From the NCBI RefSeq assembly GCF_900215575.1, contig NZ_OBEJ01000001.1:744001-808000 (forward strand): DNA of 64,000 bases, written 5' to 3'. The DNA is from Natronoarchaeum philippinense. GTDB lineage: Archaea; Halobacteriota; Halobacteria; Halobacteriales; Natronoarchaeaceae. Of this stretch, positions 25,037 through 33,977 are shown one piece after another. The notes under the pieces were generated by a model. It saw nothing but the letters and a program-made list of their open reading frames with translations. It was not told where the DNA came from and searched no databases. Every line of letters begins with the position of its first letter. Within the stretch, counting starts at the first letter, position 1. The translations under genes and the position numbers were made by a program.

Positions 25037-25636
25037 TCAGTTGGTCGCGTCGCCGACTGCGTGGCCGAGGCGCCGCCGGACGCCGACGAGAAGCTCTCGG
25101 AGCACCGGCGCGCCGTCGTAGAGCCACAGCAGCGCCGTGCCGACGATGACGCCCGCCTGCACCAGCACGAACGTCGGCGGATCGGGCGCGGTCAGCGCGT
25201 CGACGTACTCGTAGAACAGTTCGACCGTGACGCCGACGACCGGCTGCTCGGGGCTCGGCGGCGCCGTCACGACGGGCCAGAGGATCGGGGCGGCGACGAG
25301 TTCGCCTTCGCGGAGCACGTCCTCGACGAGATCGCCGGGGAGATGGAGGAGATAGCCGAGCACGAGGGCGACACCGACCGAGCCGCGGCCGTACGTCCGC
25401 GCGAGGAGTCCGGCGCCGACCGCGACCGGCACGGCAAAGAAGATCGAATGCCCGAGCGCGTAGCCCGAGTCGAAGACGCCGTACTGCCACGACAGCGGCT
25501 TGTCGATCAGGTCCGGGAGCTGCGAGCCGACGAGCGCGGCGATAGCTTCGAGCGCTCCGGGCGACCGTCGGTCGACGACGTGACACCACAGCGAGTAGGC
25601 GAGATAGCCGACTGCCGCGTGTTCCCAAGGCAGCAT
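25037..25636 (-). CDS. Membrane-bound metal-dependent hydrolase-like protein
   Basis: The protein has 199 residues from MLPWEHAAVGYLAYSLW. It has about four membrane segments with polar motifs placed as in the YdjM/DUF457 group of predicted membrane-bound metal hydrolases: EHAAVGYL at the N-terminus, SQLPDLIDKP, YALGHSIFF and YLLHLPGDLVED. The His and Asp residues probably bind metal in the membrane plane. Substrate unknown; phospholipid or DNA-damage-linked roles have been suggested for relatives only. Upstream Met codons exist in frame, but the family begins at this one. No operon partner. Confidence 0.75.
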   Translation of the reverse strand: MLPWEHAAVGYLAYSLWCHVVDRRSPGALEAIAALVGSQLPDLIDKPLSWQYGVFDSGYALGHSIFFAVPVAVGAGLLARTYGRGSVGVALVLGYLLHLPGDLVEDVLREGELVAAPILWPVVTAPPSPEQPVVGVTVELFYEYVDALTAPDPPTFVLVQAGVIVGTALLWLYDGAPVLRELLVGVRRRLGHAVGDATN

Positions 25637-25731
25637 GGGTGATCGGAGGGCTCTCGCGGGATTAGTTATACAGTCGCTGTGGACGAGCAACGAGAGTACG
25701 GAGCGCTTACCGCAGGACTGAGACGGGAGAG

Positions 25732-25932
25732 CTACGGCAGTCGGACGCCGTTTCTCGTCAGAAACTCGCCGGCGTCTTTGATTTCCACTGGGCTGCCGAT
25801 GATCCGGTAGTGCTCGTCCTCTGGGACGACCGTCACGACAAAGCGCGACTCGATCTCCTCGCGCAGTCCCTCCAGCGCCTGCGAGGGGAGCACGATCTGC
25901 GTGCTGTCGCGCAGTCGAGTCGGGTCCGGCAT
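25732..25932 (-). CDS. VNG_1110C-like small protein
   Basis: This 66-residue protein begins MPDPTRLRDSTQIVLP and ends EFLTRNGVRLP. It looks like the short haloarchaeal family represented by VNG_1110C in Halobacterium, which I recall with moderate certainty. There is no Cys, no membrane segment and no catalytic motif; the sequence predicts an alpha-beta fold (FVVTVVPEDEHYRIIGSPVEI). Function unknown. It is encoded divergently from the DRG GTPase gene with a 154-bp gap that should hold both promoters. Confidence 0.7.
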   Translation of the reverse strand: MPDPTRLRDSTQIVLPSQALEGLREEIESRFVVTVVPEDEHYRIIGSPVEIKDAGEFLTRNGVRLP

Positions 25933-26086
25933 CTATCTATCTCGTGAAGCGTCCCTAACTTCAATATGCCGAAACATCACAACCCCCAGCGAGATCCCTG
26001 GTGCTTCGCCGATATCGGGGAATTGGGAGCGACCCACCGGCGACGAACGGAAGGGTTTTCGGGCGTCGTCCTCCTACCGGCGGGTA

Positions 26087-27196
26087 ATGGGGCTCGAAGA
26101 GGAAATCGAGGAACTCCGCGAAGAGATCGCTAGCACGCCCTACAACAAGTCGACCGAGGGGCACATCGGGCGACTGAAGTCGAAGCTCGCGGAGAAAAAA
26201 GAGAAGTTAGAACAACAGTCCTCCGCGGGCGGCGGCGAGGGCTACCACGTCGAGAAGCACGGCGACGCCACCGTCGCGCTCGTCGGGTTCCCGAGCGTCG
26301 GCAAGTCGACGCTGCTCAACGCCCTGACCAACGCCGAGAGCGAGACCGGCTCCTACGAGTTCACGACGCTCGACGTCAACCCCGGCATGCTGCCGCTGAA
26401 CGGCGCCAACATCCAGATGCTCGACGTGCCCGGGCTGATCGAGGGCGCCGCGAGCGGACGCGGCGGCGGCCAAGAGGTGCTGTCGGTCGTCCGAGCGGCC
26501 GATCTCGTGATCTTCGTGCTCTCTGCGTTCGAGATCGACCAGTACGAGCGACTCAACGAGGAGCTGTACAAGAACAAGATCCGCGTCGATCAGGAACCGC
26601 CGCGCGTCTCGGTCTCGCGCAAGGGGAAAGACGGCATCCGCGTGACATCCAGTGCGGACCTAGAGATGGACGATCACACGATCGGCGAGATCCTCCGCCA
26701 GCGCGGCTACGTCAACGCCGACGTGACGATCAACGAACAGCTCGACATGGACCGGCTGATCGACGGCATCATGGACAACCGCGAGTACATCCCCTCGATC
26801 ACCGCGGTCAACAAGGCCGACTTGCTCGATCCCGACTACGTCGAGACGGTCAAGGAGAACCTCCGAGAGCACGATCTCGATCCCGAGGAAGTGACGTTCA
26901 TCAGCGCCGAGAAGGAGAAGGGCCTCGACGCGCTCAAAGAGCGTATCTGGGAGGAACTCGGGCTGATCCGAATCTACATGGACAAGCCCGGCCGCGGCAT
27001 CGACTACGAGGAGCCGCTGGTGATCGAACGGAACAGTACCGTCGAGGACGCCGCCGAAAAGCTCGGCGGCGAGTTCCGCGATCGGTTCCGCTTCGCCCGC
27101 GTCTCCGGCGACAGCGTCAAGCACGACGAACAGCAGGTCGGCCTCGACCACGAACTCGCCGACGAGGACGTCCTGCGGATGATCACCCGGAAGTGA
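26087..27196 (+). CDS. drg: DRG-family GTPase (Obg superfamily with TGS domain)
   Basis: The protein has 369 residues from ATG 26087 (MGLEEEIEELREEIASTPYN). The N-terminal helical lobe (1 to about 55) is typical of developmentally regulated GTP-binding proteins. The G motifs are G1 GFPSVGKST (67-75), G3 DVPGLIEGAASGRGGG and G4 NKADLLD. A C-terminal TGS domain begins near residue 290 (LIRIYMDKPGRGIDYEEP). DRG GTPases bind ribosomes and RNA in archaea and eukaryotes. The stop overlaps the next gene (GTGA), so it is cotranscribed with the small membrane protein. Confidence 0.95.
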   Translation: MGLEEEIEELREEIASTPYNKSTEGHIGRLKSKLAEKKEKLEQQSSAGGGEGYHVEKHGDATVALVGFPSVGKSTLLNALTNAESETGSYEFTTLDVNPGMLPLNGANIQMLDVPGLIEGAASGRGGGQEVLSVVRAADLVIFVLSAFEIDQYERLNEELYKNKIRVDQEPPRVSVSRKGKDGIRVTSSADLEMDDHTIGEILRQRGYVNADVTINEQLDMDRLIDGIMDNREYIPSITAVNKADLLDPDYVETVKENLREHDLDPEEVTFISAEKEKGLDALKERIWEELGLIRIYMDKPGRGIDYEEPLVIERNSTVEDAAEKLGGEFRDRFRFARVSGDSVKHDEQQVGLDHELADEDVLRMITRK

Positions 27197-27642
27197 CGCC
27201 CCCAGACGAGACGCCGGCCCGACGCCGCCGATTTCTCGCCTACGTGCTCGCGGGGCTGTCGCCGTGGGTCGCGCTCGTCTTTCCCGGTCGCGTCGACGTG
27301 TTTTTCGCTTGGGGTTGGATCAATCTCGACCCGTGGAACGCCGTCACCGTCTACGAGTATCTCTTCGTCTACACTCGCGGGCCGCTCGCGTTGCCGCGTC
27401 ACATTCAGGCGTGGCCGATCGCAACGCTGCTGTACGCCGGCGCATTCGCTAGCGCGCTCGCTGGCGTCCTGTTCGGGCGCGAAGACCGGCGGCTCACGGC
27501 CGGCCTCGCCGCGCTGTCGATGCTCTCTGTACTGCGATTTTCGGCCGGCTTCGCGCGGCCGTCGATCACGCCGGTGCCGATCGGCGTCGCCGTCGTCGCG
27601 CTGGTGGTGTGGTGGTACGATGCAGACCTGCTGACGGCGTGA
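27193..27642 (+). CDS. Small membrane protein (TIGR04206-like)
   Basis: This 149-residue protein starts at a GTG that overlaps the DRG stop codon (GTGA). It has about four hydrophobic segments: LAYVLAGLSPWVALVFP, a central WPIATLLYAGAFASALAG, and two near the C-terminus ending VAVVALVVWWYDADLLTA. It resembles a haloarchaeal membrane family (TIGR04206) that I recall with moderate certainty. Function unknown. The overlap implies translational coupling to the DRG GTPase, but such couplings in haloarchaea often join unrelated genes. Its last codon and stop lie in the first unit of the degenerate tandem repeat. Confidence 0.65.
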   Translation: MTPPDETPARRRRFLAYVLAGLSPWVALVFPGRVDVFFAWGWINLDPWNAVTVYEYLFVYTRGPLALPRHIQAWPIATLLYAGAFASALAGVLFGREDRRLTAGLAALSMLSVLRFSAGFARPSITPVPIGVAVVALVVWWYDADLLTA

Positions 27643-27731
27643 AGACGCCGACTCGCTGACCGCGTGAGGACGCCGCTCCGTGATGGCGTGAGGATGCCGC
27701 TCCGAACGCAGTAGGGATGCCGCTCCGGAAC
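27637..27731. repeat. Degenerate tandem repeat, about 24 bp x 4
   Basis: Four imperfect copies of a unit like gcgtgaggacgccgctccg follow one another at about 27637-27661, 27662-27685, 27686-27707 and 27708-27731. The first contains the last codon and stop (gcg tga) of the membrane protein gene, so the array repeats the end of the coding sequence several times. It probably arose by slippage and then diverged. The rest of the gap to 27856 shows no gene. Confidence 0.6.
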
Positions 27732-27856
27732 ACCGCGATGACACCGTAGCTGGCGCTCGCTGGGAGTGGAGAAAACAGCAAAAACCGGTCCCGACCGACG
27801 GTGGTTACCGTTCGGACCGACACCGGGAACCGCACCTGCGGGCCCCGAAGTCGGTC

Positions 27857-28837
27857 TCAGGCGAATTGTGCCTGTCCGTCGGCTTCGAGCAGCTCCTTGT
27901 AGCGGTTGCGGATCGTCACTTCCGAGATGTCGGTGACATCCGCGACCTCGCTCTGGGTGATCTCCTCGTTGCAAAGCAGCGGCGCGGCGTAGACGGCCGC
28001 GGCCGCGAGGCCGACCGGGCTCTTGCCGGAGTGGATCCCCTCCTCTTTCGCGGTCCGGAGGAGCTGGCGGGCGCGGTGTTCGGCCTCCTCCGAGAGGTCG
28101 AGTTCGGAGGCGAACCGGCCGACGTACTGCTCGGGGTCGGCGGGCTGGATCTCTAGGGAGAGCTCGCGCACGATGTAGCGGTAGGTGCGCTTGAACTCCA
28201 TCTCGTCGATCCGGCTGACGTTGGCGACCTCGTCGATCGAGCGCGGCGTGCCGGTCTGGCGCGCCGCGGCGTACAGCGCGGCGCTGGCGACGCCCTCGAT
28301 CGAGCGGCCCGGCAGGAGGTCGTCTTCGAGCGCGCGGCGATAGATCACGCTCGCAGTCTCCCGAACGTCTTCCGGAAGACCGAGCGCGCTCGCCATGCGG
28401 TCGATCTCGCCGAGCGCCTGCTTGAGGTTGCGCTCCTTGGAGTCGCGGGTGCGGAACCGCTCGTTCCACGTGCGAAGCCGCTGCATCTTCTCGCGCTGGC
28501 TGGAGCTGAGGGTGTTGCCGTAGGCGTCTTTGTCCTGCCAGCCGATGTTGGTCGAGAGCCCGTCGTCGTGCATCATCTTCGTCGTTGGCGCCCCGACGCG
28601 GGACTTGTTGTCCTTCTCGGCGGCGTCGAACGCACGCCATTCGGGCCCGCGGTCGATCTCGTCTTCCTCGACGACGAGGCCGCACTCCTCGCAGACGGTC
28701 TCGCCGTGCTCGCTGTCTGCCTGCAGGCGACCGCCACACTCGGGGCAGAGCTGTTCGTCGGTGCGCTCGTCCGTTCGTTCCGTGGTTCGTTCGCGCGCCG
28801 ATACGTCGCCGTTGGTTCGGATGCTCGTTTCTGTCAT
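27857..28837 (-). CDS. tfb: Transcription initiation factor TFB
   Basis: This 326-residue archaeal TFIIB homologue has an N-terminal zinc ribbon with C31, C34, C49 and C52 (CPECGG and CEECG), the B-reader/B-linker segment (RGPEWRAFDAAEKDNKSRVG, TKMMHDDGLSTNIGWQD), and two cyclin-like repeats (about residues 135-225 and 230-320). The last helix-turn-helix (SEVADVTDISEVTIRNRYKE) contacts the BRE. TFB bridges TBP and RNA polymerase at the promoter. I use MTETSIRTNG as the start. Haloarchaea carry several TFBs; this is one full-length copy. The long leader with a palindrome suggests it is regulated. Confidence 0.97.
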   Translation of the reverse strand: MTETSIRTNGDVSARERTTERTDERTDEQLCPECGGRLQADSEHGETVCEECGLVVEEDEIDRGPEWRAFDAAEKDNKSRVGAPTTKMMHDDGLSTNIGWQDKDAYGNTLSSSQREKMQRLRTWNERFRTRDSKERNLKQALGEIDRMASALGLPEDVRETASVIYRRALEDDLLPGRSIEGVASAALYAAARQTGTPRSIDEVANVSRIDEMEFKRTYRYIVRELSLEIQPADPEQYVGRFASELDLSEEAEHRARQLLRTAKEEGIHSGKSPVGLAAAAVYAAPLLCNEEITQSEVADVTDISEVTIRNRYKELLEADGQAQFA

Positions 28838-28887
28838 TGGTAACTCACCGTGGTGGGAGGGCAAGGGCTACCGGTGGGGAAAGTGTC

Positions 28888-28947
28888 CCAAAATACGACC
28901 GGATGTCGCGCTCCTATACCTCCATAGGAGGGAAAGCCTTATAAATG
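28888..28947 (-). promoter_or_regulatory. tfb promoter region with perfect palindrome
   Basis: Upstream of tfb, ctcctat (28911-28917) and ataggag (28924-28930) form a perfect 7-bp inverted repeat with a 6-nt spacer. It is flanked on the minus strand by two TATA-like boxes: a distal atttataagg (about 28937-28946) and a proximal gtattttggg (about 28889-28898). A transcript from the distal box would begin at the palindrome, so a bound protein could block it. Nothing else is seen in the 205-bp gap. Confidence 0.5.
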
Positions 28948-29042
28948 TTTCGTAGTGAGGGTTAGTGACATACATATACTTGTCGGAGACTTGTCCGTCT
29001 GCACCACGGCTCTACCAGACCGGCGGTGTCCCCGAGATAGCG

Positions 29043-29666
29043 TCACCGATCGAGGTAGTTTCTGGCCTCCGCGTCGGTCACTTGCCGGAAGTCCCGATAG
29101 AACTGCCCCACCGCCTGAAACCCCGGCGGCGTCTCGACGGCGACGACCTCGTCGGCGAACGGGTCGAGCGCCGGCAGCGAGTCGGGCGATCCGACCGGCA
29201 CGGCGAGAACGACCCGTTCGGCCCCTCGCCCTCGGACCTGCCGAAGACAGGCCCGCGCGGTCGCTCCCGTGGCGACGCCGTCGTCGACCACGACGACGCG
29301 GCGTCCGGACACGTCAGGCGGCTCGTCGGTCCCTCGATACGCTCGGAGCTTCTCGCGTGCGCTCTGTGCCGTCTGTTCGCGCTCGCGCTCGACGTAGCTC
29401 TCCTCGACGCCGAGCCGGGCGATCAGATCGTCGTTGCGCCACGCGCTCCCGTCGCTGGCGACCGCCCCGATCGCCAACTCCTCGTTGTGCGGCGCGCCCA
29501 TCTTCTTCGAGACCACTACGTCGAGATCGGCGTCCAGTCGGTCTGCGACGGGCCGTGCGACCGGCAGCGCCCCGCGCGGGATGCCGACGACGAGATCGGC
29601 CTCGACGCCCCGCTCTGCGAGCAGGTCGGCCAGTTGTTCTCCAGCCTCGGCTCTGTTCTGAAACAT
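29043..29666 (-). CDS. Phosphoribosyltransferase family protein
   Basis: The protein has 207 residues from MFQNRAEAGEQLADLLAERG. It carries the PRPP-binding loop VVVVDDGVATGATA, a hydrophobic beta strand before two acidic residues, and an upstream hood motif (VVGIPRGALPVARPVAD, VVSKKMGAPHNEELAIGAVA). This form (KKMGAPHNEE) is typical of a widespread group of predicted phosphoribosyltransferases found beside dienelactone hydrolase or erythromycin-esterase-like genes in bacteria. No partner of that kind is adjacent. The base substrate is unknown. The gene lies upstream of tfb on the same strand with a 205-bp gap, so it has no clear coupling. Confidence 0.9.
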   Translation of the reverse strand: MFQNRAEAGEQLADLLAERGVEADLVVGIPRGALPVARPVADRLDADLDVVVSKKMGAPHNEELAIGAVASDGSAWRNDDLIARLGVEESYVEREREQTAQSAREKLRAYRGTDEPPDVSGRRVVVVDDGVATGATARACLRQVRGRGAERVVLAVPVGSPDSLPALDPFADEVVAVETPPGFQAVGQFYRDFRQVTDAEARNYLDR

Positions 29667-29750
29667 CGTGCTCCCCCAAGCGACGGTACGGTCTCCCGGC
29701 ACTAACCTGTTGTAGCGCGTTCCGTGCGCGACGCTGGCGACCAGCAGGAA

Positions 29751-31025
29751 TCAGTCGTCCGATTCGGGCGTCGCCTCGTCGGCGGCGTCACGGCGGGGCT
29801 CGGCCGCCGCAGCGTCGTCGCCACGGGTGCCGGCGGCGTCAGCGAGGACCTCGGCGACGGCCGTCGGCGCGTCGTCGGGGGCGACTGCGACGCTCTCGGA
29901 CGCCGCGGCGTCCGGGGGCACGACGCGCACCGTCGCCGGCGCGACGGCCGCCACCTCCGACAGCACCGCGTCGACGCCGTCGTCCTGCGGTCCGACCAGC
30001 GCGGCGGCGTCTGCGCCCCGAGCGCGTTCTCGGGCGGCGGCCAGTTCGGCGCCGTCGGGGGGCGACAGCGGCGTCGTCACGACGCGGTCGACGCCGAGAC
30101 TCCGAGCCGTCGCCGCGGCCACGTCGCCCTCGGGTAGCGGCCCGGCCGAGAGGTCGTAGCCGGCGTCGTCGAGCCGAACGAGTGTGTTCGCAGCAGTCCC
30201 GCCGGTTCCGAGGACGTGAACGCGCACGCCGCGGGGCGATGCTCGGTCCGGAAGCGCCGTCACCGAGGTGGAGCCGGTCGCCGGGTCGCGGGCAACGACC
30301 GAGCGCACGTCGAACGCGGCGTCGATCGCCGACTCGGTGAGCACCTCTTCGGGCGTGCCGACGGCGACGAACTCGCCGTCGGCCAGCAGCGCCAGTCGAT
30401 CGCAGTATCGCGCCGCGAGGTCGAGGTCGTGGATCGCCGCCAGCGCCGCGGTGCCGTCCGCGACGAGCGAGCGGACGAGTTCGAGCGTCTCGACCTGATG
30501 GTTCACGTCAAGGCTTGCGGTCGGCTCGTCGAGCAACAGCGCAGGCGTCTCCTGTGCGACCGCGCGGGCCAGCAGGACGCGCTGGCGCTCGCCGCCGCTG
30601 ATCTCGTCGATCGGCCGGTCGGCGAGGTCGGTGACGCCGGTGCGTTCGAGCGCGGCGTCGACGGCGCGGCGGTCGTCCTCGGCGGCGGGACTGAACCGCG
30701 AGCGGTGGGGGTGGCGGGCCATTGCGACGATCTCGCGCACGTCGAACGAAAAGGACACCTCGGCGTGCTGCGGGACGACCGCCACGCGCCGGCTGGCGGC
30801 CCGCGAAGAGAGCCCGCCGACCGCGTCGCCGTCGACACGTACCGAACCGGAATCGGGCGCGAGGACGCCGCTGATCGATCGCAACAGCGTCGTCTTGCCG
30901 GCGCCGTTCGGCCCGACGAGGCCGACGAGTTCGCCCGGCTCGACAGCGAGCGAGACCTCCGAGAGCACCGGCACGTCGCCCAGCGAGATCGAGAGGTCCT
31001 CGACGCTGATCGTCGGGTCCGTCAC
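29751..31025 (-). CDS. btuD: ABC transporter ATP-binding protein, corrinoid/siderophore/haem type
   Basis: The protein has 424 residues from a GTG (reads [19 protein letters not shown]) that overlaps the permease stop (GTGA). Walker [11 protein letters not shown]-loop VVPQHAEV, signature ISGGERQR and Walker [12 protein letters not shown] are intact, covering residues 1 to about 255. Beyond that lies an unusual C-terminal extension of about 165 residues with its own Rossmann-like start ([19 protein letters not shown]) and a tail rich in Ala/Asp. The ATPase drives uptake of B12-type corrinoid, haem or siderophore through the btuC-encoded channel. The extension may regulate the ATPase; its ligand is unknown. 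Confidence 0.9.
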   Translation of the reverse strand: MTDPTISVEDLSISLGDVPVLSEVSLAVEPGELVGLVGPNGAGKTTLLRSISGVLAPDSGSVRVDGDAVGGLSSRAASRRVAVVPQHAEVSFSFDVREIVAMARHPHRSRFSPAAEDDRRAVDAALERTGVTDLADRPIDEISGGERQRVLLARAVAQETPALLLDEPTASLDVNHQVETLELVRSLVADGTAALAAIHDLDLAARYCDRLALLADGEFVAVGTPEEVLTESAIDAAFDVRSVVARDPATGSTSVTALPDRASPRGVRVHVLGTGGTAANTLVRLDDAGYDLSAGPLPEGDVAAATARSLGVDRVVTTPLSPPDGAELAAARERARGADAAALVGPQDDGVDAVLSEVAAVAPATVRVVPPDAAASESVAVAPDDAPTAVAEVLADAAGTRGDDAAAAEPRRDAADEATPESDD

Positions 31026-32197
31026 AGGCCGTGCACCTCCCTCGATCGGAGCAAGAACAGGAAGAAGGGCGCGCCGACCGCGGCGGTGACGATGCCGACT
31101 GGCATCTCGGCGGGCCCCGAGCGGGCGATCGTGTCCGCGACGACGAGGAAGGTGCCGCCCGCGAGCGCGCTCGTCGGCAGCAGGACGCGGTGATCCGGAC
31201 CGACGACCAGCCGCATCGCGTGGGGCACGATCAGGCCGACGAAGCCGATGACGCCCGTCACGGCGACGCCGGCGGCCGTCACGACGCTGGCGACCGCGAG
31301 CAACAGGAGCTTGGCGCGCTCGACCTCGACGCCGAGATGGTGGGCTTCCTCCTCGCCGAGCAAGAGCAGGTTGAGCTCTCTGACATACGCACCCAGCACC
31401 GCGATCCCGAGGAGCGCGACCGGGAGGACGAACGCCACCTCGTCCCACGTGCTGTGCTGGAGGTGGCCCATCATCCAGTAGACGGCCTGTTTCAGGCTCT
31501 CGCCGCTCTGGAGCAGGAGGTAGGAGATGACGGCGCCCAGAAACGTCTGGACGGCGACGCCCGCCAGCAACAGCGTGGCAATGGGCGTCCGACCGCCCTC
31601 GGTGGCGATGGCGTAGACGCCGAAGGCGGTCACGAGCGCGCCGACAAAGGCCGCCAGCCGCAGGTCGACCGGCACCAGCGAGGGCACCGCGATGGCGGCG
31701 ACGGCGCCGACGGCCGCACCCGAGGAGACGCCGACGATGGAGGGGTCGGCCAGCGGGTTCCGGAAGAACCCCTGCATCACGGTGCCGGCGGCCGCCAGCG
31801 CGATGCCGACGGTCGCCGCGAGCACGATGCGGGGTAGTCTGATATTGACGACGATCGCGCGAGTGGTGGCGGGCACCGACGCCGAGAACGGCGACGCCCA
31901 CGCGAGATCGGGCCACAGATAGGGGATCGAGAGCCCGGGAACGAGTTGCCAGAACCCGGTATCGACGCCGACGCCGGCTGGCACGACGAAGGCGTCGTAG
32001 ACCGCTCTGGCGACCGCGATCGCTGGAATCTCGACGGGACCGATCGTGGCGCTGACGAGGATTGCGACACCCAGCAGCACGGCGAGTGGCACTGACCAGA
32101 CGAACGCGCGGACGCTCGGCCGCGATCGGACCGCGCTCGCTACGCTGGCCGTGCGCGCTCGCACGCCTCGGTCGTCGCCGTCGGTCGTCGTTGCCAC
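31022..32197 (-). CDS. btuC: ABC transporter permease, FecCD/BtuC family
   Basis: This permease has about 10 membrane segments and family motifs: [60 protein letters not shown] and [20 protein letters not shown], the last near the ATPase contact loop. I place the start at GTG 32197 (391 residues). A longer reading would start at a rare TTG (32230) lying inside the AT-rich promoter box shared with btuF, which is unlikely. It couples to btuD by a GTGA overlap. The substrate is imported across the cytoplasmic membrane. Confidence 0.92.
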   Translation of the reverse strand: MATTTDGDDRGVRARTASVASAVRSRPSVRAFVWSVPLAVLLGVAILVSATIGPVEIPAIAVARAVYDAFVVPAGVGVDTGFWQLVPGLSIPYLWPDLAWASPFSASVPATTRAIVVNIRLPRIVLAATVGIALAAAGTVMQGFFRNPLADPSIVGVSSGAAVGAVAAIAVPSLVPVDLRLAAFVGALVTAFGVYAIATEGGRTPIATLLLAGVAVQTFLGAVISYLLLQSGESLKQAVYWMMGHLQHSTWDEVAFVLPVALLGIAVLGAYVRELNLLLLGEEEAHHLGVEVERAKLLLLAVASVVTAAGVAVTGVIGFVGLIVPHAMRLVVGPDHRVLLPTSALAGGTFLVVADTIARSGPAEMPVGIVTAAVGAPFFLFLLRSREVHGL

Positions 32198-32230
32198 GGG
32201 AGTGTTCGCAACCTCGTTTGCATTAGACAA

Positions 32231-32242
32231 ATATTTATTGGA
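32231..32242. promoter_or_regulatory. Shared AT-rich promoter box, btuF/btuC divergent
   Basis: The segment aatatttatt lies between the divergent btuF and btuC genes. Its centre is about 27 nt before the btuF ATG (32264), the right distance for a leaderless plus-strand transcript, and about 40 nt before the btuC GTG start, so the same box could also serve the minus strand. No clear operator palindrome is seen here. Confidence 0.55.
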
Positions 32243-32263
32243 TACGGCTGCAGGGTTGAGACG

Positions 32264-33361
32264 ATGACACGGACTCGAACGAGCGTGGCCGTCGCAGCCC
32301 TCGCCATCGTGGCGATGGTCGCCGGCGTCGCCGCGCCGATCGGCGCAGCGCCCACAGCCGGACCGGACGCCGCCGGCGCCGCGGCGTCGACGGCGCCTGT
32401 CGCCGACCTACAACAGAATCAGTCGAACTGTTCGTTCCCGCAGACGTTCACCGACGCCGGTGGGACCGAAGTGACCGTCGAGAACGAGCCCCAAGAGATC
32501 GTGACGCTGAACCCCTCGGCCGCCCAGACGCTCTGGGAGATCGGCGGCCGCGAGAAGGTCGTCGGCGTCTCTCAGTACGCGACGTATCTGGAGGGTGCCG
32601 AAGATCGAACGATCGTCAGCAACGAGGACGGCACCACCTCGACCGAGGTCGTCGTCGACCTCGATCCCGATCTCGTGCTCGCCCCGAACACGATTCCGCC
32701 CGAGACGGTCGGACAACTGCGGGACAACGGCCTGACGGTCTACCAGTTCGCGTCGGCGACCTCGATCGAAGACGTCTACGACAAGACCGAGCGCATCGGT
32801 GCGCTGACCGGCGAGTGTCAGGGCGCGACCGAGACCGTCGAGTGGATGCAGACCGAGATCGACGCCGTCCGCGAGAACGTCACCGAGAGTGATCGTCCGA
32901 GCGTCTACATGGAGTTCAGCAGCGGCTGGACGACCGGTGCGGGGACGTTCCAGCACGACGTTATCACGACTGCAGGCGCGCAAAACACTGCAGCCGAGGC
33001 GGGACTGGAGGGCTGGGGCGAGATCAGCGACGAGCAACTGCTCAACCAGAGCCCCGAGTTCCTGCTGTTGCTCGGGGAGACACAGGTCCCGGATCGGCAG
33101 GCCGTCCAGTCGACCAGCGCCGTCCAGAACGACCGGATCATCCGCGTGGACCGGAACTACGCACAACAGCCCGCGCCGCGAGTCGTCTACGTAGTGCAGG
33201 CGATCAACGAGGCGGTGCAGAACTACGAAAGCGAGAGCGCGAGCCAGAACAACGAGAGCGACGCCGGAAACCAGAGCGACGGCGATAACATCCCCGGTTT
33301 CGGCGGCGTCGCCGCCCTCGTCGCGCTGCTGTCGGTCGCCCTGTTCGCGCGCAAGCGCTGA
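32264..33361 (+). CDS. btuF: Periplasmic-type binding protein, PGF-CTERM anchored (BtuF/FecB-like)
   Basis: This 365-residue protein has an N-terminal signal peptide ([21 protein letters not shown]), a class III binding-protein core ([51 protein letters not shown]), and a C-terminal PGF-CTERM tail: IPGFGG, a hydrophobic helix, then ARKR. The tail directs membrane anchoring after cleavage by archaeosortase. Before it is an Asn/Glu/Ser-rich spacer ([18 protein letters not shown]), a likely glycosylated region. It captures the substrate of the BtuCD channel outside the cell. It diverges from btuC across a short shared promoter. Confidence 0.92.
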   Translation: MTRTRTSVAVAALAIVAMVAGVAAPIGAAPTAGPDAAGAAASTAPVADLQQNQSNCSFPQTFTDAGGTEVTVENEPQEIVTLNPSAAQTLWEIGGREKVVGVSQYATYLEGAEDRTIVSNEDGTTSTEVVVDLDPDLVLAPNTIPPETVGQLRDNGLTVYQFASATSIEDVYDKTERIGALTGECQGATETVEWMQTEIDAVRENVTESDRPSVYMEFSSGWTTGAGTFQHDVITTAGAQNTAAEAGLEGWGEISDEQLLNQSPEFLLLLGETQVPDRQAVQSTSAVQNDRIIRVDRNYAQQPAPRVVYVVQAINEAVQNYESESASQNNESDAGNQSDGDNIPGFGGVAALVALLSVALFARKR

Positions 33362-33460
33362 CCGCCCACGCAACCGAACGCCCATCCAACCGCATCTCGA
33401 CGCCGCCCGTCGGCGTCGCGGAAACCGACCTTTTTACGTCATCGACGCCGACCGACCAGT

Positions 33461-33739
33461 ATGGTCGAAAACGTCATCTGGCCCGCGTACTTCGACGCGG
33501 AGCTGACGCGCAAGCAGGGTCGGCGAGTGCCCACAGAGCTTGCCGTCGCGAGCCCCGAAGTCGAGGAGATCGCGCAGGCAGTCCAGCAGGTCGGCTACGA
33601 CGCCGTCGTCGAGCGCGACGTGGCCTACCCCCGGGAGAACTACACCGAGCGCGGACGGGTGCTCGTCAAGGACGCCGACGACGCGAAAAACGACGTCGTG
33701 CAGGCCGTGGCCGCCTACGTCTCGACGATGCGCGAGTGA
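33461..33739 (+). CDS. srp19: Signal recognition particle protein SRP19
   Basis: SRP19 (92 residues) binds 7S RNA and promotes SRP54 assembly for co-translational membrane targeting. The sequence [20 protein letters not shown] followed by [20 protein letters not shown] matches the family, including the conserved IWP-Y-D and R-GRR-P elements. The start is set by a TATA-like cctttttacg about 29 nt upstream, indicating a leaderless transcript. Its stop codon overlaps the start of the Gar1 gene (TGATG), so they are cotranscribed. SRP19 next to Gar1 is a common arrangement in haloarchaea. Confidence 0.95.
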   Translation: MVENVIWPAYFDAELTRKQGRRVPTELAVASPEVEEIAQAVQQVGYDAVVERDVAYPRENYTERGRVLVKDADDAKNDVVQAVAAYVSTMRE

Positions 33740-33966
33740 TGCAGCGACTTGGCGAAGTCGATCGAACGGCACAAGGACTGGCGATCGTTCGGCTCGACGA
33801 CGACGAGATTCCGCCGATCGGACGCGAAGTCGTCGACGAATCGCTCTCGACGGCGGGCCGGATCGTCGACGTGTTCGGCCCGGTCGAGACGCCCTACGTG
33901 GCGATCACGCCCGAGGACGACCGGCGGCTGGCGACGCTACTCGGGCAGAAGCTGTACGTACAGTAA
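33739..33966 (+). CDS. gar1: H/ACA RNA-protein component Gar1
   Basis: The protein has 75 residues from ATG 33739; a GTG three bases earlier is also open but the ATG lies at the coupled position. The sequence (LAIVRLDDDEIPPIGREVVD, GRIVDVFGPVETPYVAI) matches the small beta-barrel of archaeal Gar1. Gar1 is part of the H/ACA ribonucleoprotein with Cbf5, Nop10 and L7Ae that makes pseudouridine in rRNA at guide-RNA-directed sites. The start codon sits in the SRP19 stop (TGATG). It is a compact single-domain archaeal form without the Gly-Arg tails of eukaryotes. Confidence 0.9.
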   Translation: MQRLGEVDRTAQGLAIVRLDDDEIPPIGREVVDESLSTAGRIVDVFGPVETPYVAITPEDDRRLATLLGQKLYVQ

Positions 33967-33977
33967 GGTGGGGGCGT

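Noticed and set aside
28955-30340. Plus-strand Arg-rich ORF of 461 residues
   Set aside because: It is antisense to the phosphoribosyltransferase and btuD genes and made of the usual Arg/Pro mirror sequence.
31026-31916. Upstream in-frame extension of the btuD ATPase ORF
   Set aside because: It overlaps btuC in another frame and is Arg-rich shadow; the GTG at 31025 with GTGA coupling is the better start.
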